In this document: positions 1 to 5,154 of the stretch, piece after piece | How positions within the stretch are numbered: position 1 is the first letter of the stretch | Layout of the letters: each line of letters opens with the position of its first letter | DNA from: Limnoglobus sp. | GTDB taxonomy: Bacteria > Planctomycetota > Planctomycetia > Gemmatales > Gemmataceae | Length of the DNA stretch: 5,627 nucleotides | Direction: 5' to 3' | Assembly (NCBI GenBank): GCA_025353985.1 | Contig: JANXNT010001093.1 | Coordinates: 1 to 5,627, forward strand | Made by a program: the position numbers and the translations under genes | Notes under the pieces: generated by a model | Databases searched by the model: none | The model's input: only the letters and a program-made list of their open reading frames with translations | What the model was told of the DNA's origin: nothing

Positions 1-7
1 TCGGTTC

Positions 8-562
8 ATGCAACCTCAGCAACTTTTTCGGTTTTGTCCGCAGTGTGGCACTGCCCGTTCGACCTCAAATGTCGGTGCAAACCCGCTGCAATGCGAGTCG
101 TGTGGCTTGCACTTTTACTTCAACCCGACGCTAGCGGCCGCCGCATTTCTATTCGATAACGCCGGTCGCGCGATCTTTATTCGTCGCGCGAAAGACCCTG
201 GCGTCGGCAAGCTCACCGTGCCCGGAGGCTTTGTCGACATCGGCGAAACCGCCGAGGAAGCCCTCGCACGGGAAGTCCGCGAAGAGGTCGGTTTGGCGTT
301 CGCCGACGTGCGATATGTCTGCTCGCTGACGAACTTGTATTTCTACAAAAACGTGACGTACCCCGTGTGCGATCTCATGTTCTGCGGGCGCGCTTTGCTG
401 CCAGAAACCGCCGCTGCACTCGATGGTGCAACCTCGTTCGTCTGGCTGAAGCTCAGCGATGTGGACCCCAACGAACTCGCGTTCCCGAGCGTGAAGCACG
501 GCCTATCGATCTTGCTCGAAGAGCAAAATCCGCGCACGCCGCACAGTTCGCCGAACCGTTAA
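8..562 (+). CDS. Zinc-ribbon Nudix hydrolase
   Basis: This 184-residue protein should hydrolyse a nucleoside diphosphate linked to another group (Nudix chemistry, cytoplasmic). The exact substrate cannot be read from the sequence. A four-cysteine zinc ribbon opens it (C10, C13, C29, C32, as CPQCG and CESCG). A complete Nudix box follows at residues 74-96: G74, E80, then R88-E-V-R-E-E-V-G95-L96, fitting Gx5Ex7REUxEExGU with all metal-binding glutamates kept. The zinc ribbon plus Nudix order resembles NADH pyrophosphatase (NudC) and smaller zinc-ribbon Nudix proteins, but the NudC SQPWPFPxS signature after the box is absent, so I do not call it NudC. The last 15 or so residues look disordered. 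The ATG lies 7 bases into the window, so its ribosome site and promoter cannot be judged and an upstream start is possible. No gene follows closely on the same strand, so it is probably monocistronic here. Confidence 0.9.
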   Translation: MQPQQLFRFCPQCGTARSTSNVGANPLQCESCGLHFYFNPTLAAAAFLFDNAGRAIFIRRAKDPGVGKLTVPGGFVDIGETAEEALAREVREEVGLAFADVRYVCSLTNLYFYKNVTYPVCDLMFCGRALLPETAAALDGATSFVWLKLSDVDPNELAFPSVKHGLSILLEEQNPRTPHSSPNR

Positions 563-580
563 GGTTCCACATGGAACGGT
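555..580 (+). other. Nested inverted repeats at the Nudix stop codon
   Basis: Two mutually exclusive short stems overlap the end of the Nudix gene. ACCGTT (555-560) pairs with AACGGT (575-580), with CCA/TGG stacking inside. Alternatively GTTCCA (564-569) pairs with TGGAAC (572-577) around a 2-base loop. The TAA stop starts at 560. No T-run follows, so this is at best a weak terminator or a 3' end structure. Confidence 0.35.
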
Positions 581-589
581 CTCAGTTTA

Positions 590-659
590 GGTTCTTCGGT
601 CCTGAAGGGACTGCTCACGTAGCCTGTGGTAATACCATGGGATGAGGTCGCACGCATTT
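590..659 (+). repeat. 70-bp direct repeat, copy 1
   Basis: This copy matches 780-849 at 65 of 70 positions without gaps, at an offset of exactly 190 bp. The five differences are at 602, 619, 625, 626 and 644. It contains a hairpin core: left arm CCTGTGGT (623-630), loop AAT, right arm ACCATGGG (634-641). Two left-arm bases (625, 626) differ from copy 2, yet both still pair as U-G and G-U on the plus strand. The repeat ends at the shared CGCACGCATTT; the sequence beyond diverges. The minus-strand translation is open through both copies, but this is most simply a by-product of the repeat. It may be a REP-like element linked to the downstream transposase (inference). Confidence 0.85.
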
Positions 660-727
660 GCATTGTGGCCTTTTGCGTCGCGTCTCGAAGACTCGCCACG
701 ACTGGTTTTCGAGGGTGCTTGCATCCG

Positions 728-749
728 TCCCATGGTTCCACCATAGGCT
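728..749 (-). repeat. Inverted copy of the repeat's hairpin core
   Basis: Read on the minus strand, this stretch gives AGCC, a left arm CCTATGGT, loop GGA and right arm ACCATGGG, then A. It matches the 22-nt core of the flanking direct repeats at 18 of 22 positions. Three of the four differences fall in the loop. The one stem difference (C to T at the third stem base) keeps a U-G pair on the minus strand. It lies between the two direct copies, so the region has forward, inverted, forward cores. The rest of the 70-bp repeat is not recognisable around it. Confidence 0.6.
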
Positions 750-779
750 GAGAGAGCGACACGTTCAGTGTCGGGGTTC

Positions 780-849
780 GGTTCTTCGGTCTTGAAGGGA
801 CTGCTCACATAGCCCATGGTAATACCATGGGATAAGGTCGCACGCATTT
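780..849 (+). repeat. 70-bp direct repeat, copy 2, with perfect hairpin
   Basis: This is the second copy of the 590-659 repeat. Its core is a perfect hairpin: CCCATGGT (813-820), loop AAT (821-823), ACCATGGG (824-831). The hairpin lies 91 bp upstream of the transposase ATG, where an IS200-type left-end hairpin or a leader structure would be expected. No ribosome site or promoter is obvious inside the repeat. Confidence 0.85.
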
Positions 850-922
850 TCAACTTTTGGTTGTTGCTACCTCCTTCTTCATTCGTCAAACTAATTCGAC
901 TCCCACTTTACAAGAGTCTGCT

Positions 923-1375
923 ATGGCCCAATCACTCGCCAAAGTCTTCCTTCACGTCATCTTTTCTACAAAGCATCGCGAGCCAACGATACTCCCAGCT
1001 TGGCAGAACGAACTGTATAAGGTACTAGGCGGATTGGCAAATACGCGTGGGTGTCAATCGTTGCTTGTAGGTGGAGTTTCGGATCACGTTCATATGCTCT
1101 TTCAGCTAGGTCGGACGATTTCCGTAGCGGATATCCTCCAACAAATCAAATCGAGATCGTCTTCCTGGGTAAACGAGACTCGTGGTTTATCATCAGAGTT
1201 TCATTGGCAAAGTGGATACGGCGCATTTTCAGTCAGTTACTCAAAAGTCGCATCTGTCCTCGAATATATTCGGCGACAACCGGAACACCATAATTCGCAA
1301 ACGTTTCAGGACGAGTTGCGCGAATGGTTGCGAAAATACGAAATCGAATGGGACGAACGTTTCGTCTGGGACTGA
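923..1375 (+). CDS. tnpA: IS200-like HUH/Y1 transposase
   Basis: This 150-residue protein is a full-length Y1 transposase of the IS200/IS605 type, which cuts and rejoins single-stranded DNA through a tyrosine-DNA link. The start MAQSLAKVFLHVIFSTKHRE is typical of the family. The HUH metal motif is H55-V-H57 in SDHVHMLF. The catalytic tyrosine is Y115 in YIRRQPEHH, with Q119 nearby as in the family. The GYGAFSVSYS stretch just before it (residues 98-107) is also characteristic. I chose the ATG at 923 because it gives the canonical N-terminus and has a weak AAGAG (912-916) upstream; the frame is open further back to a 5' ATG at 857, but that extension is not family-like. The gene appears intact, without frameshift. 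Its third codon positions are visibly richer in A/T than those of neighbouring genes, consistent with transfer. No tnpB partner is visible. A REP-associated role is possible. Confidence 0.93.
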   Translation: MAQSLAKVFLHVIFSTKHREPTILPAWQNELYKVLGGLANTRGCQSLLVGGVSDHVHMLFQLGRTISVADILQQIKSRSSSWVNETRGLSSEFHWQSGYGAFSVSYSKVASVLEYIRRQPEHHNSQTFQDELREWLRKYEIEWDERFVWD

Positions 1376-1380
1376 ACCAG

Positions 1381-1410
1381 GCCTTAACCGGCCTTAGCCG
1401 GCCTTAGCCG
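1381..1410 (+). repeat. Three tandem 10-bp units after the transposase
   Basis: Three head-to-tail units follow the transposase stop by 5 bases: GCCTTAACCG, GCCTTAGCCG and GCCTTAGCCG, differing at one base. The junctions create a GC-rich hairpin, CCGGC (1388-1392), loop CTTA, GCCGG (1397-1401). No T-run follows. This could be a transposon right-end structure or a transcription end signal. Confidence 0.7.
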
Positions 1411-1415
1411 ACGGT

Positions 1416-1454
1416 TCGATCCGATCGACTTCACAGTTACACCCTGTGGTGTAA
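1416..1454. other. Two short palindromes downstream of the transposase
   Basis: TCGATCCGATCGA (1416-1428) is a perfect palindrome with a one-base centre. TTACACC (1437-1443) pairs with GGTGTAA (1448-1454) around a CTGT loop. The second stem competes with CACAG (1432-1436) pairing with CTGTG (1444-1448). Their closeness to the tandem 10-bp units suggests a structured element boundary, but each alone could be chance. Confidence 0.45.
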
Positions 1455-1828
1455 GTGCGACCGTAACACGATCCATGAAGGAAATTGTTCGCTCCCAGGT
1501 TGGCCTTGTCGCGCAGTATTTTTTCGCGTTACCATTCGCCCGTTCGGACGACGCCGGAACCGTCGCTCGAACCCCGTGTACGCGGACCGGAACCCGCAAG
1601 CATGGGAGGGGCTATCGAAATGGCCCCCCGGAAAAGAGGTGTCGAACGGATCGGCTCGCTCGAGTCGATCCTGAAGGCCGCGCATGGATTCACCGTCCTG
1701 CGGTCCCTTCGCACTAATCCGGCTGGACTTGTCGAGACTTTCGCGCCCTCCGTTCGCGTGCATTTGCGCCGCGATCGTCGTGCGTGTCAGCTCGCCTACT
1801 CACGTTCGTTGTGTGCAAGGAAGCTCGC
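1455..1828. other. Gene-free stretch
   Basis: I see no credible gene here. Open frames on both strands give low-complexity, Arg- and Pro-rich translations with no recognisable domain, and those that run on into the 1829 gene do so in the wrong frame. The main structure is the palindrome at 1648-1671. A weak GGGGC/GCCCC pairing lies around 1611-1628. A six-T run at 1519-1524 has no convincing stem before it. The promoter of the 1829 gene should lie in this stretch, but I cannot pick it out. Confidence 0.6.
1648..1671 (+). repeat. 24-nt near-perfect palindrome
   Basis: GGATCGGCTCG (1648-1658) faces CGAGTCGATCC (1661-1671) across two bases. Ten of eleven positions are Watson-Crick pairs; the remaining one (1654 with 1665) is a G-U pair if transcribed on the plus strand and a mismatch on the minus strand. 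It lies about 160 bp upstream of the PseG-like gene. It could be a leader-RNA hairpin or a dimeric protein site. Confidence 0.6.
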
Positions 1829-2911
1829 ATGGAAGCCAAACGCAAACCGATTCTCTTTCGCTGCGATGGAACGCGCGAAGGTGGCTACGAACCGCTGTAC
1901 CAGTGTCTGTCGTTTGCTGCCGCACTCCAGCGCCGCAAGCGGGGAACACACTTTTTCAGCTACCTCGACCCGCTCTCATTGGCGCACAATATCAGCCGGG
2001 GTAACAACGATTGGGCACCCGCAGAATCCCCGCTCGGTAGCGACAAAGACCTCACCGCCACAATCAAGGAAGTCCGCCGCCTGAACGCCGCCGCCGTGGT
2101 GGTGTGCGGCGATACCGCAACGCCCGATTACTTCGAAGAACTGCGCGCGACCGGCACGATGGTCATCGCCTTCGACACCAAAGCCGGCGACGTGATCCCG
2201 GCAGATCTCGTGGTGAACCCGACGCTATCTGTACCGAAGAAAGCCTATCGCGTGTCGATGGGGTGTCAGTTGCTTGCGGGTCGGAAATATGCTTTGGTGC
2301 GAGGGTTATTTCGCCGACAGCGTACGATTCGCGCCACCGAGCAACCGGGTGCCTTTCGCGCACTCGTCGCCTTCGGGGACGACGACAACACGAACCAAAC
2401 GCTGCAACGTTCGCAGGAACTCCTCGAGATCGATCGCGTTGAGAAGCTGAGCATCATCACGCGATCCCATCACCCGGACTTCGACGAACTGAAAGAGTTC
2501 GCGGAGGAAAACAGTAGCCGCGTCGAGATCGTGACGGAAGCAAAAGAGATCATGACGCGGCTCGTTCGCGGTCACTTTGCACTGACGACTGGCGACACGT
2601 GGTCGTTTGAAATGTCCTGCGTCGGCATCCCGCAACTGTTGCTCCCGAGCCACGCTCGCCACGTCGCCAACGCAAAACGTATGGACGACGAAGGCATGGC
2701 CACCTACCTCGGCGAAGCGGACAAAATCGACGCGAAGCAACTCGAAGAAGCGGTGAGCATCCTCCTCGACGACCCGATGGAACGCCTCACGATGTCGCGA
2801 TGTGCGCGGAACTTGGTCGATGGCCGAGGCGGCGACCGCATCGTCAACGGCATGGAAATCATCCTGCACACACCATCGCGAGCAGTGCCGATGCGAGCGA
2901 GAGCGGCGTAG
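1829..2911 (+). CDS. PseG/SpsG-like glycosyltransferase-fold protein
   Basis: This 360-residue protein resembles the PseG/SpsG family (GT-B fold, MurG-like), whose best-known member removes UDP from a modified sugar nucleotide in pseudaminic acid synthesis. Matching landmarks in order are: RCDGTREGGY (11-20) followed by a leucine/alanine-rich helix; ADLVVNPTL (125-133); GRKYALVRGLF (151-161); the second-domain opening ALVAFGDDDNTNQT (178-191), like SFGGSDPxN; the UDP-site segment TTGDTWSFEMSCVGIPQLLL (253-272), with E261 at the conserved position; and HVANAKRMDDEG (278-289). The family's GHxxR loop near the N-terminus, which holds the catalytic histidine of PseG, reads GGYEPLYQC here, so the PseG reaction is doubtful. 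I chose the ATG at 1829 because AAGGAAG (1817-1823) sits 5 bases before it; an in-frame GTG at 1784 lacks such support. No pseudaminic-acid genes adjoin it, and an intrinsic terminator follows. Other GT-B enzymes remain possible. Confidence 0.7.
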   Translation: MEAKRKPILFRCDGTREGGYEPLYQCLSFAAALQRRKRGTHFFSYLDPLSLAHNISRGNNDWAPAESPLGSDKDLTATIKEVRRLNAAAVVVCGDTATPDYFEELRATGTMVIAFDTKAGDVIPADLVVNPTLSVPKKAYRVSMGCQLLAGRKYALVRGLFRRQRTIRATEQPGAFRALVAFGDDDNTNQTLQRSQELLEIDRVEKLSIITRSHHPDFDELKEFAEENSSRVEIVTEAKEIMTRLVRGHFALTTGDTWSFEMSCVGIPQLLLPSHARHVANAKRMDDEGMATYLGEADKIDAKQLEEAVSILLDDPMERLTMSRCARNLVDGRGGDRIVNGMEIILHTPSRAVPMRARAA

Positions 2912-2983
2912 TTTTGGTTGACACTCAGAAATATTGCGGGTAACGTGTATTCGTGCCCCTCCAGGGATAGCATCTCTGGACCG

Positions 2984-3019
2984 ACGCCTCGGATTTATCC
3001 GAGGCGTTTCTGTTTTTTT
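2984..3019 (+). terminator. Intrinsic terminator after the PseG-like gene
   Basis: A perfect 10-bp stem, ACGCCTCGGA (2984-2993) and TCCGAGGCGT (2998-3007), closes a TTTA loop. It is followed by TTCTG and then seven T (3013-3019). It lies about 70 bp after the stop at 2911. The T-run is on the plus side only, so it serves the plus-strand gene rather than the DUF433 gene that converges on it. Confidence 0.92.
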
Positions 3020-3037
3020 CGACAATATCACTTCAAC

Positions 3038-3259
3038 TTAGCAATTTACGATAATCCCGCATTCGCTGGGCGTGCTTGCCGCGAACAGAATCGCTTCTCG
3101 AACTTCGTTCTCTGATAGGAACGGGTAGTTGCTGACGATTTCAGACACGGAGCCACCGGACGCGACCAGTTCCAGTATGAACTCTACGCTGATGCGGGTG
3201 CCGCGAATGATCGGCTTGCCGCCGAGTATTCCTGCGTCGGAAACGATGCGGTCGAACAT
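3038..3259 (-). CDS. DUF433 antitoxin-like protein
   Basis: This 73-residue protein belongs to the DUF433 family, small winged-helix-like DNA-binding proteins often described as VapB-like antitoxins. The signature is clear: RIVSDAGILGGKPIIRGTRI (residues 4-23), then a helix SVEFILELVASGGSVSEI and the YPFLSENEVREAILFAA segment (45-61). Family members usually have D-P-x-I and G-K-P-x-I-x-G-T-R-I; here Ala replaces the usual Pro. A GGAG (complement of 3267-3270) lies 7 bases before the ATG. The usual partner, a PIN-like DUF5615 toxin gene just downstream, is missing: within 20 bases after the stop the sequence enters the neighbouring gene's terminator. The C-terminal ECGIIVNC is not typical family sequence. 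It is divergent from polX with 91 bp between the start codons. It could be an orphan antitoxin or a stand-alone regulator. Confidence 0.85.
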   Translation of the reverse strand: MFDRIVSDAGILGGKPIIRGTRISVEFILELVASGGSVSEIVSNYPFLSENEVREAILFAASTPSECGIIVNC

Positions 3260-3275
3260 GGCTCTGCTCCGTTTC

Positions 3276-3305
3276 TTGCGAGTGACCGAATGCTTCCGCT
3301 AACAT
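3276..3305 (+). promoter_or_regulatory. Possible sigma-70-type promoter for polX
   Basis: TTGCGA (3276-3281) and TAACAT (3300-3305) are separated by 18 bases, each matching 4 of 6 consensus positions. They lie in the short divergent gap between the DUF433 gene and polX. Matches of this quality are common by chance, so this is only a candidate. Confidence 0.25.
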
Positions 3306-3328
3306 ACCACCGTGGGGCTACCCGTGGT
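3306..3328 (+). promoter_or_regulatory. Leader hairpin before polX
   Basis: ACCAC (3306-3310) pairs with GTGGT (3324-3328), and GGG (3314-3316) with CCC (3321-3323), leaving a CGT bulge and a GCTA loop. It would lie in the 5' leader, 10 bases before the GGGGAA ribosome site (3339-3344) of polX. It also contains the rejected upstream GTG at 3312. Confidence 0.35.
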
Positions 3329-3350
3329 CGTTTCATTTGGGGAAGTACCG

Positions 3351-5096
3351 ATGACGAAAGACGAAGTGGCGGCTGTGCTGGATGAAATCGGTACGTTGCT
3401 CGCGCTGAAGGGCGAGAACGATTTCAAGTGCCGGGCGTACCACAATGCGTCGCGCACGATCTCCCAACTCGAAGGCGATCTCAAACAGATCGTTGCCGAC
3501 AAAACGCTCGGCGACATTCGCGGCATCGGCGATGCGCTGCAACAAAAAATTACCACACTCGTGACGACGGGCCGATTGCCGTACCTCGACGAGCTTCGCG
3601 AATCGGTGCCACCGGGACTTTTGCAGATGCTCAAGCTGCCTGGCATCGGCCCGAAAAAGGTCAAGCTCCTTCACGACCTGCTGAAGATCGAGACGATCGA
3701 AAAACTCAAAGCCGAGTGTGAAGCGGGCACCGTGGCGGAACTCAAAGGCTTCGGTGAAAAGACGCAGCAAAAGATCCTCGAAGGCATCGCCTTTCTCGGC
3801 ACCGTTGGCAACCGCGTACGCTTCGACAAGGCGTTCGCGCTCGGCACTGCACTGCTCGCGCGCATCTCGGCGTTCCCCGGCGTCGTGCGCGCGGAACTCT
3901 GTGGGAGCCTTCGCCGCAAGCGGGAAACTGCGAAGGACATCGATATCGTCGTCAGTAGCGCCGATGCCGCTACGATCATGGAGGCGTTCACGACGCTACC
4001 CGAGGTGATTCAGATCATCGGCAAAGGCGCGACGAAATCGAGCGTGGTGGCGGAGTTGAAATACGGCCACGAGAAGGTCGTGCTCAATGCCGATTTGCGC
4101 GTTGTCACCGAGGAACAATTCCCGTTCGCGGTGCTGCACTTTACGGGGAGTAAGGACCACAACGTGCGGTTGCGGCAACGGGCGATCGAGCGCGGTTGGT
4201 CGCTAAACGAGTACGCGCTCAGCGGTACGAATCCGCCGGTGGGCTTGCTGACGGAAACGGCGATTTACAAGGAACTGGGCCTCGCGTTCATCCCGCCGGA
4301 GATGCGCGAAGACACCGGCGAAGTCGACCTCGCTGCCGACAATGCGATCCCCGATCTCATCGTCAACGAGCAAATTCGCGGTGTCTTCCACAACCACACG
4401 CTCTACAGCGACGGCACGGCGACACTCGAACAGATGGCGTTGGCCGCAAAGAAACTCGGGCTGCAATACTTCGGCGTCGGCGATCATTCGCAATCGCTCA
4501 CCGTTGCGAACGGGCTGACCCCGGAGCGTGTGCGCGAGCAGTGGGCGGAGATCGACGAAGTCAACGCGAAGCTGAAGGGCGTGCAGATTCTGAAAGGCAC
4601 GGAAGTCGACATCCTAGAAGATGGCCGCCTTGATTTCGACGACGAACTGCTCGCCGGTTTCGACTACGTGGTAGTCAGCGTACATAGCTTTTTTAACCTC
4701 AGCGAAGAAGCACAAACGAAGCGTATCTGCAAGGCGCTTTCGCACCCCGCCACGACGATGTTGGGGCACGCGACGGGGCGATTGTTACTTCGCCGCGAGG
4801 GTTACAAAGTGAACCTCGAACACGTCCTTCAGACGGCGGCGAAGTACGGGAAGATGATCGAAATTAATGCGCAACCGGATCGGCTCGATCTCGATTGGCC
4901 GTACGTGAAACGCGCGAAAGCGCTCGGCATCCCGCTCGTAATTAACCCCGATGCGCACGCGCCGGACGAACTCGGTTTGTACATCTACGGCGTCAACGTG
5001 GCGCGTCGCGGCTGGCTGACAAAGGCGGACGTGTTCAACACGAAAACGCTCGCCGAGGTGACGAAAGAACTCGCGAGACGCAAACAACCGGCATAA
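3351..5096 (+). CDS. polX: Family X DNA polymerase with PHP domain (PolX)
   Basis: This 581-residue protein is a bacterial PolX, a gap-filling repair polymerase joined to a PHP phosphoesterase domain that in studied homologues gives 3'-5' exonuclease and AP endonuclease activity. Its length matches the family (about 570-580). Helix-hairpin-helix motifs lie at IRGIGDA (56-62), LPGIGPKK (96-103) and LKGFGEK (131-137). The palm has G185-S186-L-R-R and catalytic D196 and D198 (DIDIV), with the third aspartate D248 in NADLRVV, then FTGSKDHN (264-271). The PHP domain keeps nine expected metal ligands: H347, H349, D354, H379, E418, H445, H473, D534 and H536. Both activities therefore look intact. 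The ATG at 3351 has GGGGAA (3339-3344) upstream and gives the family-typical MTKDEVAAVL start; an in-frame GTG at 3312 adds 13 residues unlike the family. It is divergent from the DUF433 gene and convergent with the copper-protein gene. Confidence 0.97.
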   Translation: MTKDEVAAVLDEIGTLLALKGENDFKCRAYHNASRTISQLEGDLKQIVADKTLGDIRGIGDALQQKITTLVTTGRLPYLDELRESVPPGLLQMLKLPGIGPKKVKLLHDLLKIETIEKLKAECEAGTVAELKGFGEKTQQKILEGIAFLGTVGNRVRFDKAFALGTALLARISAFPGVVRAELCGSLRRKRETAKDIDIVVSSADAATIMEAFTTLPEVIQIIGKGATKSSVVAELKYGHEKVVLNADLRVVTEEQFPFAVLHFTGSKDHNVRLRQRAIERGWSLNEYALSGTNPPVGLLTETAIYKELGLAFIPPEMREDTGEVDLAADNAIPDLIVNEQIRGVFHNHTLYSDGTATLEQMALAAKKLGLQYFGVGDHSQSLTVANGLTPERVREQWAEIDEVNAKLKGVQILKGTEVDILEDGRLDFDDELLAGFDYVVVSVHSFFNLSEEAQTKRICKALSHPATTMLGHATGRLLLRREGYKVNLEHVLQTAAKYGKMIEINAQPDRLDLDWPYVKRAKALGIPLVINPDAHAPDELGLYIYGVNVARRGWLTKADVFNTKTLAEVTKELARRKQPA

Positions 5097-5106
5097 ATGC
5101 CGGTTG
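5085..5106. terminator. Hairpin containing the polX stop codon
   Basis: CAACCGGCAT (5085-5094) and ATGCCGGTTG (5097-5106) are perfect 10-base arms around AA, so the TAA stop (5094-5096) sits at the hairpin tip. No plus-strand T-run follows, so if it terminates transcription it does so without the classic tail. On the minus strand a short GTTTG follows. The alternating 9-base direct repeat CGGTTGCGC (5101-5109 and 5113-5121) overlaps its right arm. Confidence 0.5.
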
Positions 5107-5125
5107 CGCGTTCGGTTGCGCATGA

Positions 5126-5145
5126 ACGGGAAGGTCGCTTCCCGT
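5126..5145. terminator. Second hairpin between convergent genes
   Basis: ACGGGAAG (5126-5133) and CTTCCCGT (5138-5145) form a perfect 8-bp stem with a GTCG loop. It lies 9 bases beyond the stop of the minus-strand copper-protein gene. Only a weak ACTTT follows on the plus strand and no T-run on the minus strand. With the hairpin at 5085-5106 it may separate the two convergent transcripts. Confidence 0.5.
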
Positions 5146-5154
5146 ACTTTGCGA

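Larger units (their letters stand above)
590..1454 (+). mobile_element. Putative IS200-like or REP/transposase unit, ends uncertain
   Basis: This is an inferred extent covering the hairpin repeats, the HUH transposase and the palindrome cluster after it. In the IS200/IS605 family a lone Y1 transposase is flanked by subterminal hairpins and has no terminal inverted repeats or target duplication; REP-associated transposases are flanked by REP palindromes. The left hairpins (cores of CCATGG type) and the right-side hairpins (CCGGC/GCCGG and others) do not share sequence, which does not fit a simple IS608-like element. The true ends cannot be fixed without an empty site or a second copy for comparison. 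Confidence 0.35.

Noticed and set aside
590..849. CRISPR array
   Set aside because: There are only two copies, 70 bp long and 120 bp apart, with internal palindromes; repeat and spacer sizes do not fit and no cas gene is present.
559..889. Two overlapping minus-strand open frames across the repeats, both reading a shared MRATxSHGITxGYVSSPF-like peptide
   Set aside because: The shared peptide is just the translation of the 70-bp DNA repeat. The frames lack a ribosome site and any known domain, and pairing of the hairpin explains the conservation better.
857..922. Upstream in-frame extension of the transposase from the ATG at 857
   Set aside because: The extra 22 residues are not family-like, and the ATG at 923 begins the canonical transposase N-terminus.
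1411..1428. GGTTCGATCC, resembling a tRNA T-loop
   Set aside because: The flanking bases do not form a T-stem, and no acceptor, anticodon or D arm can be built around it. The match comes from a TCGATCCGATCGA palindrome.
1505..1530. T-run at 1519-1524 as a terminator
   Set aside because: No convincing stem precedes it on the plus strand, and no gene ends close enough for it to serve.
1485..2084. 199-codon plus-strand open frame before and overlapping the PseG-like gene
   Set aside because: Its second part overlaps the PseG-like gene in another frame, and the product is Arg/Ser-rich with no domain.
2306..3031. 241-codon minus-strand open frame
   Set aside because: It is antisense to the PseG-like gene and passes through a strong terminator. 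The His/Arg/Val-rich product is typical of a shadow frame in GC-rich coding DNA.
3005..3052. Short minus-strand ATG frame overlapping the DUF433 end, considered as a toxin start
   Set aside because: It reads only nine codons (MRDYRKLLS) before a stop and lacks the MKxLxDxNL-type start of DUF5615 toxins.
3333..3770. Minus-strand open frame antisense to polX
   Set aside because: The plus strand has an unmistakable PolX with all domains. The antisense product has no recognisable features.
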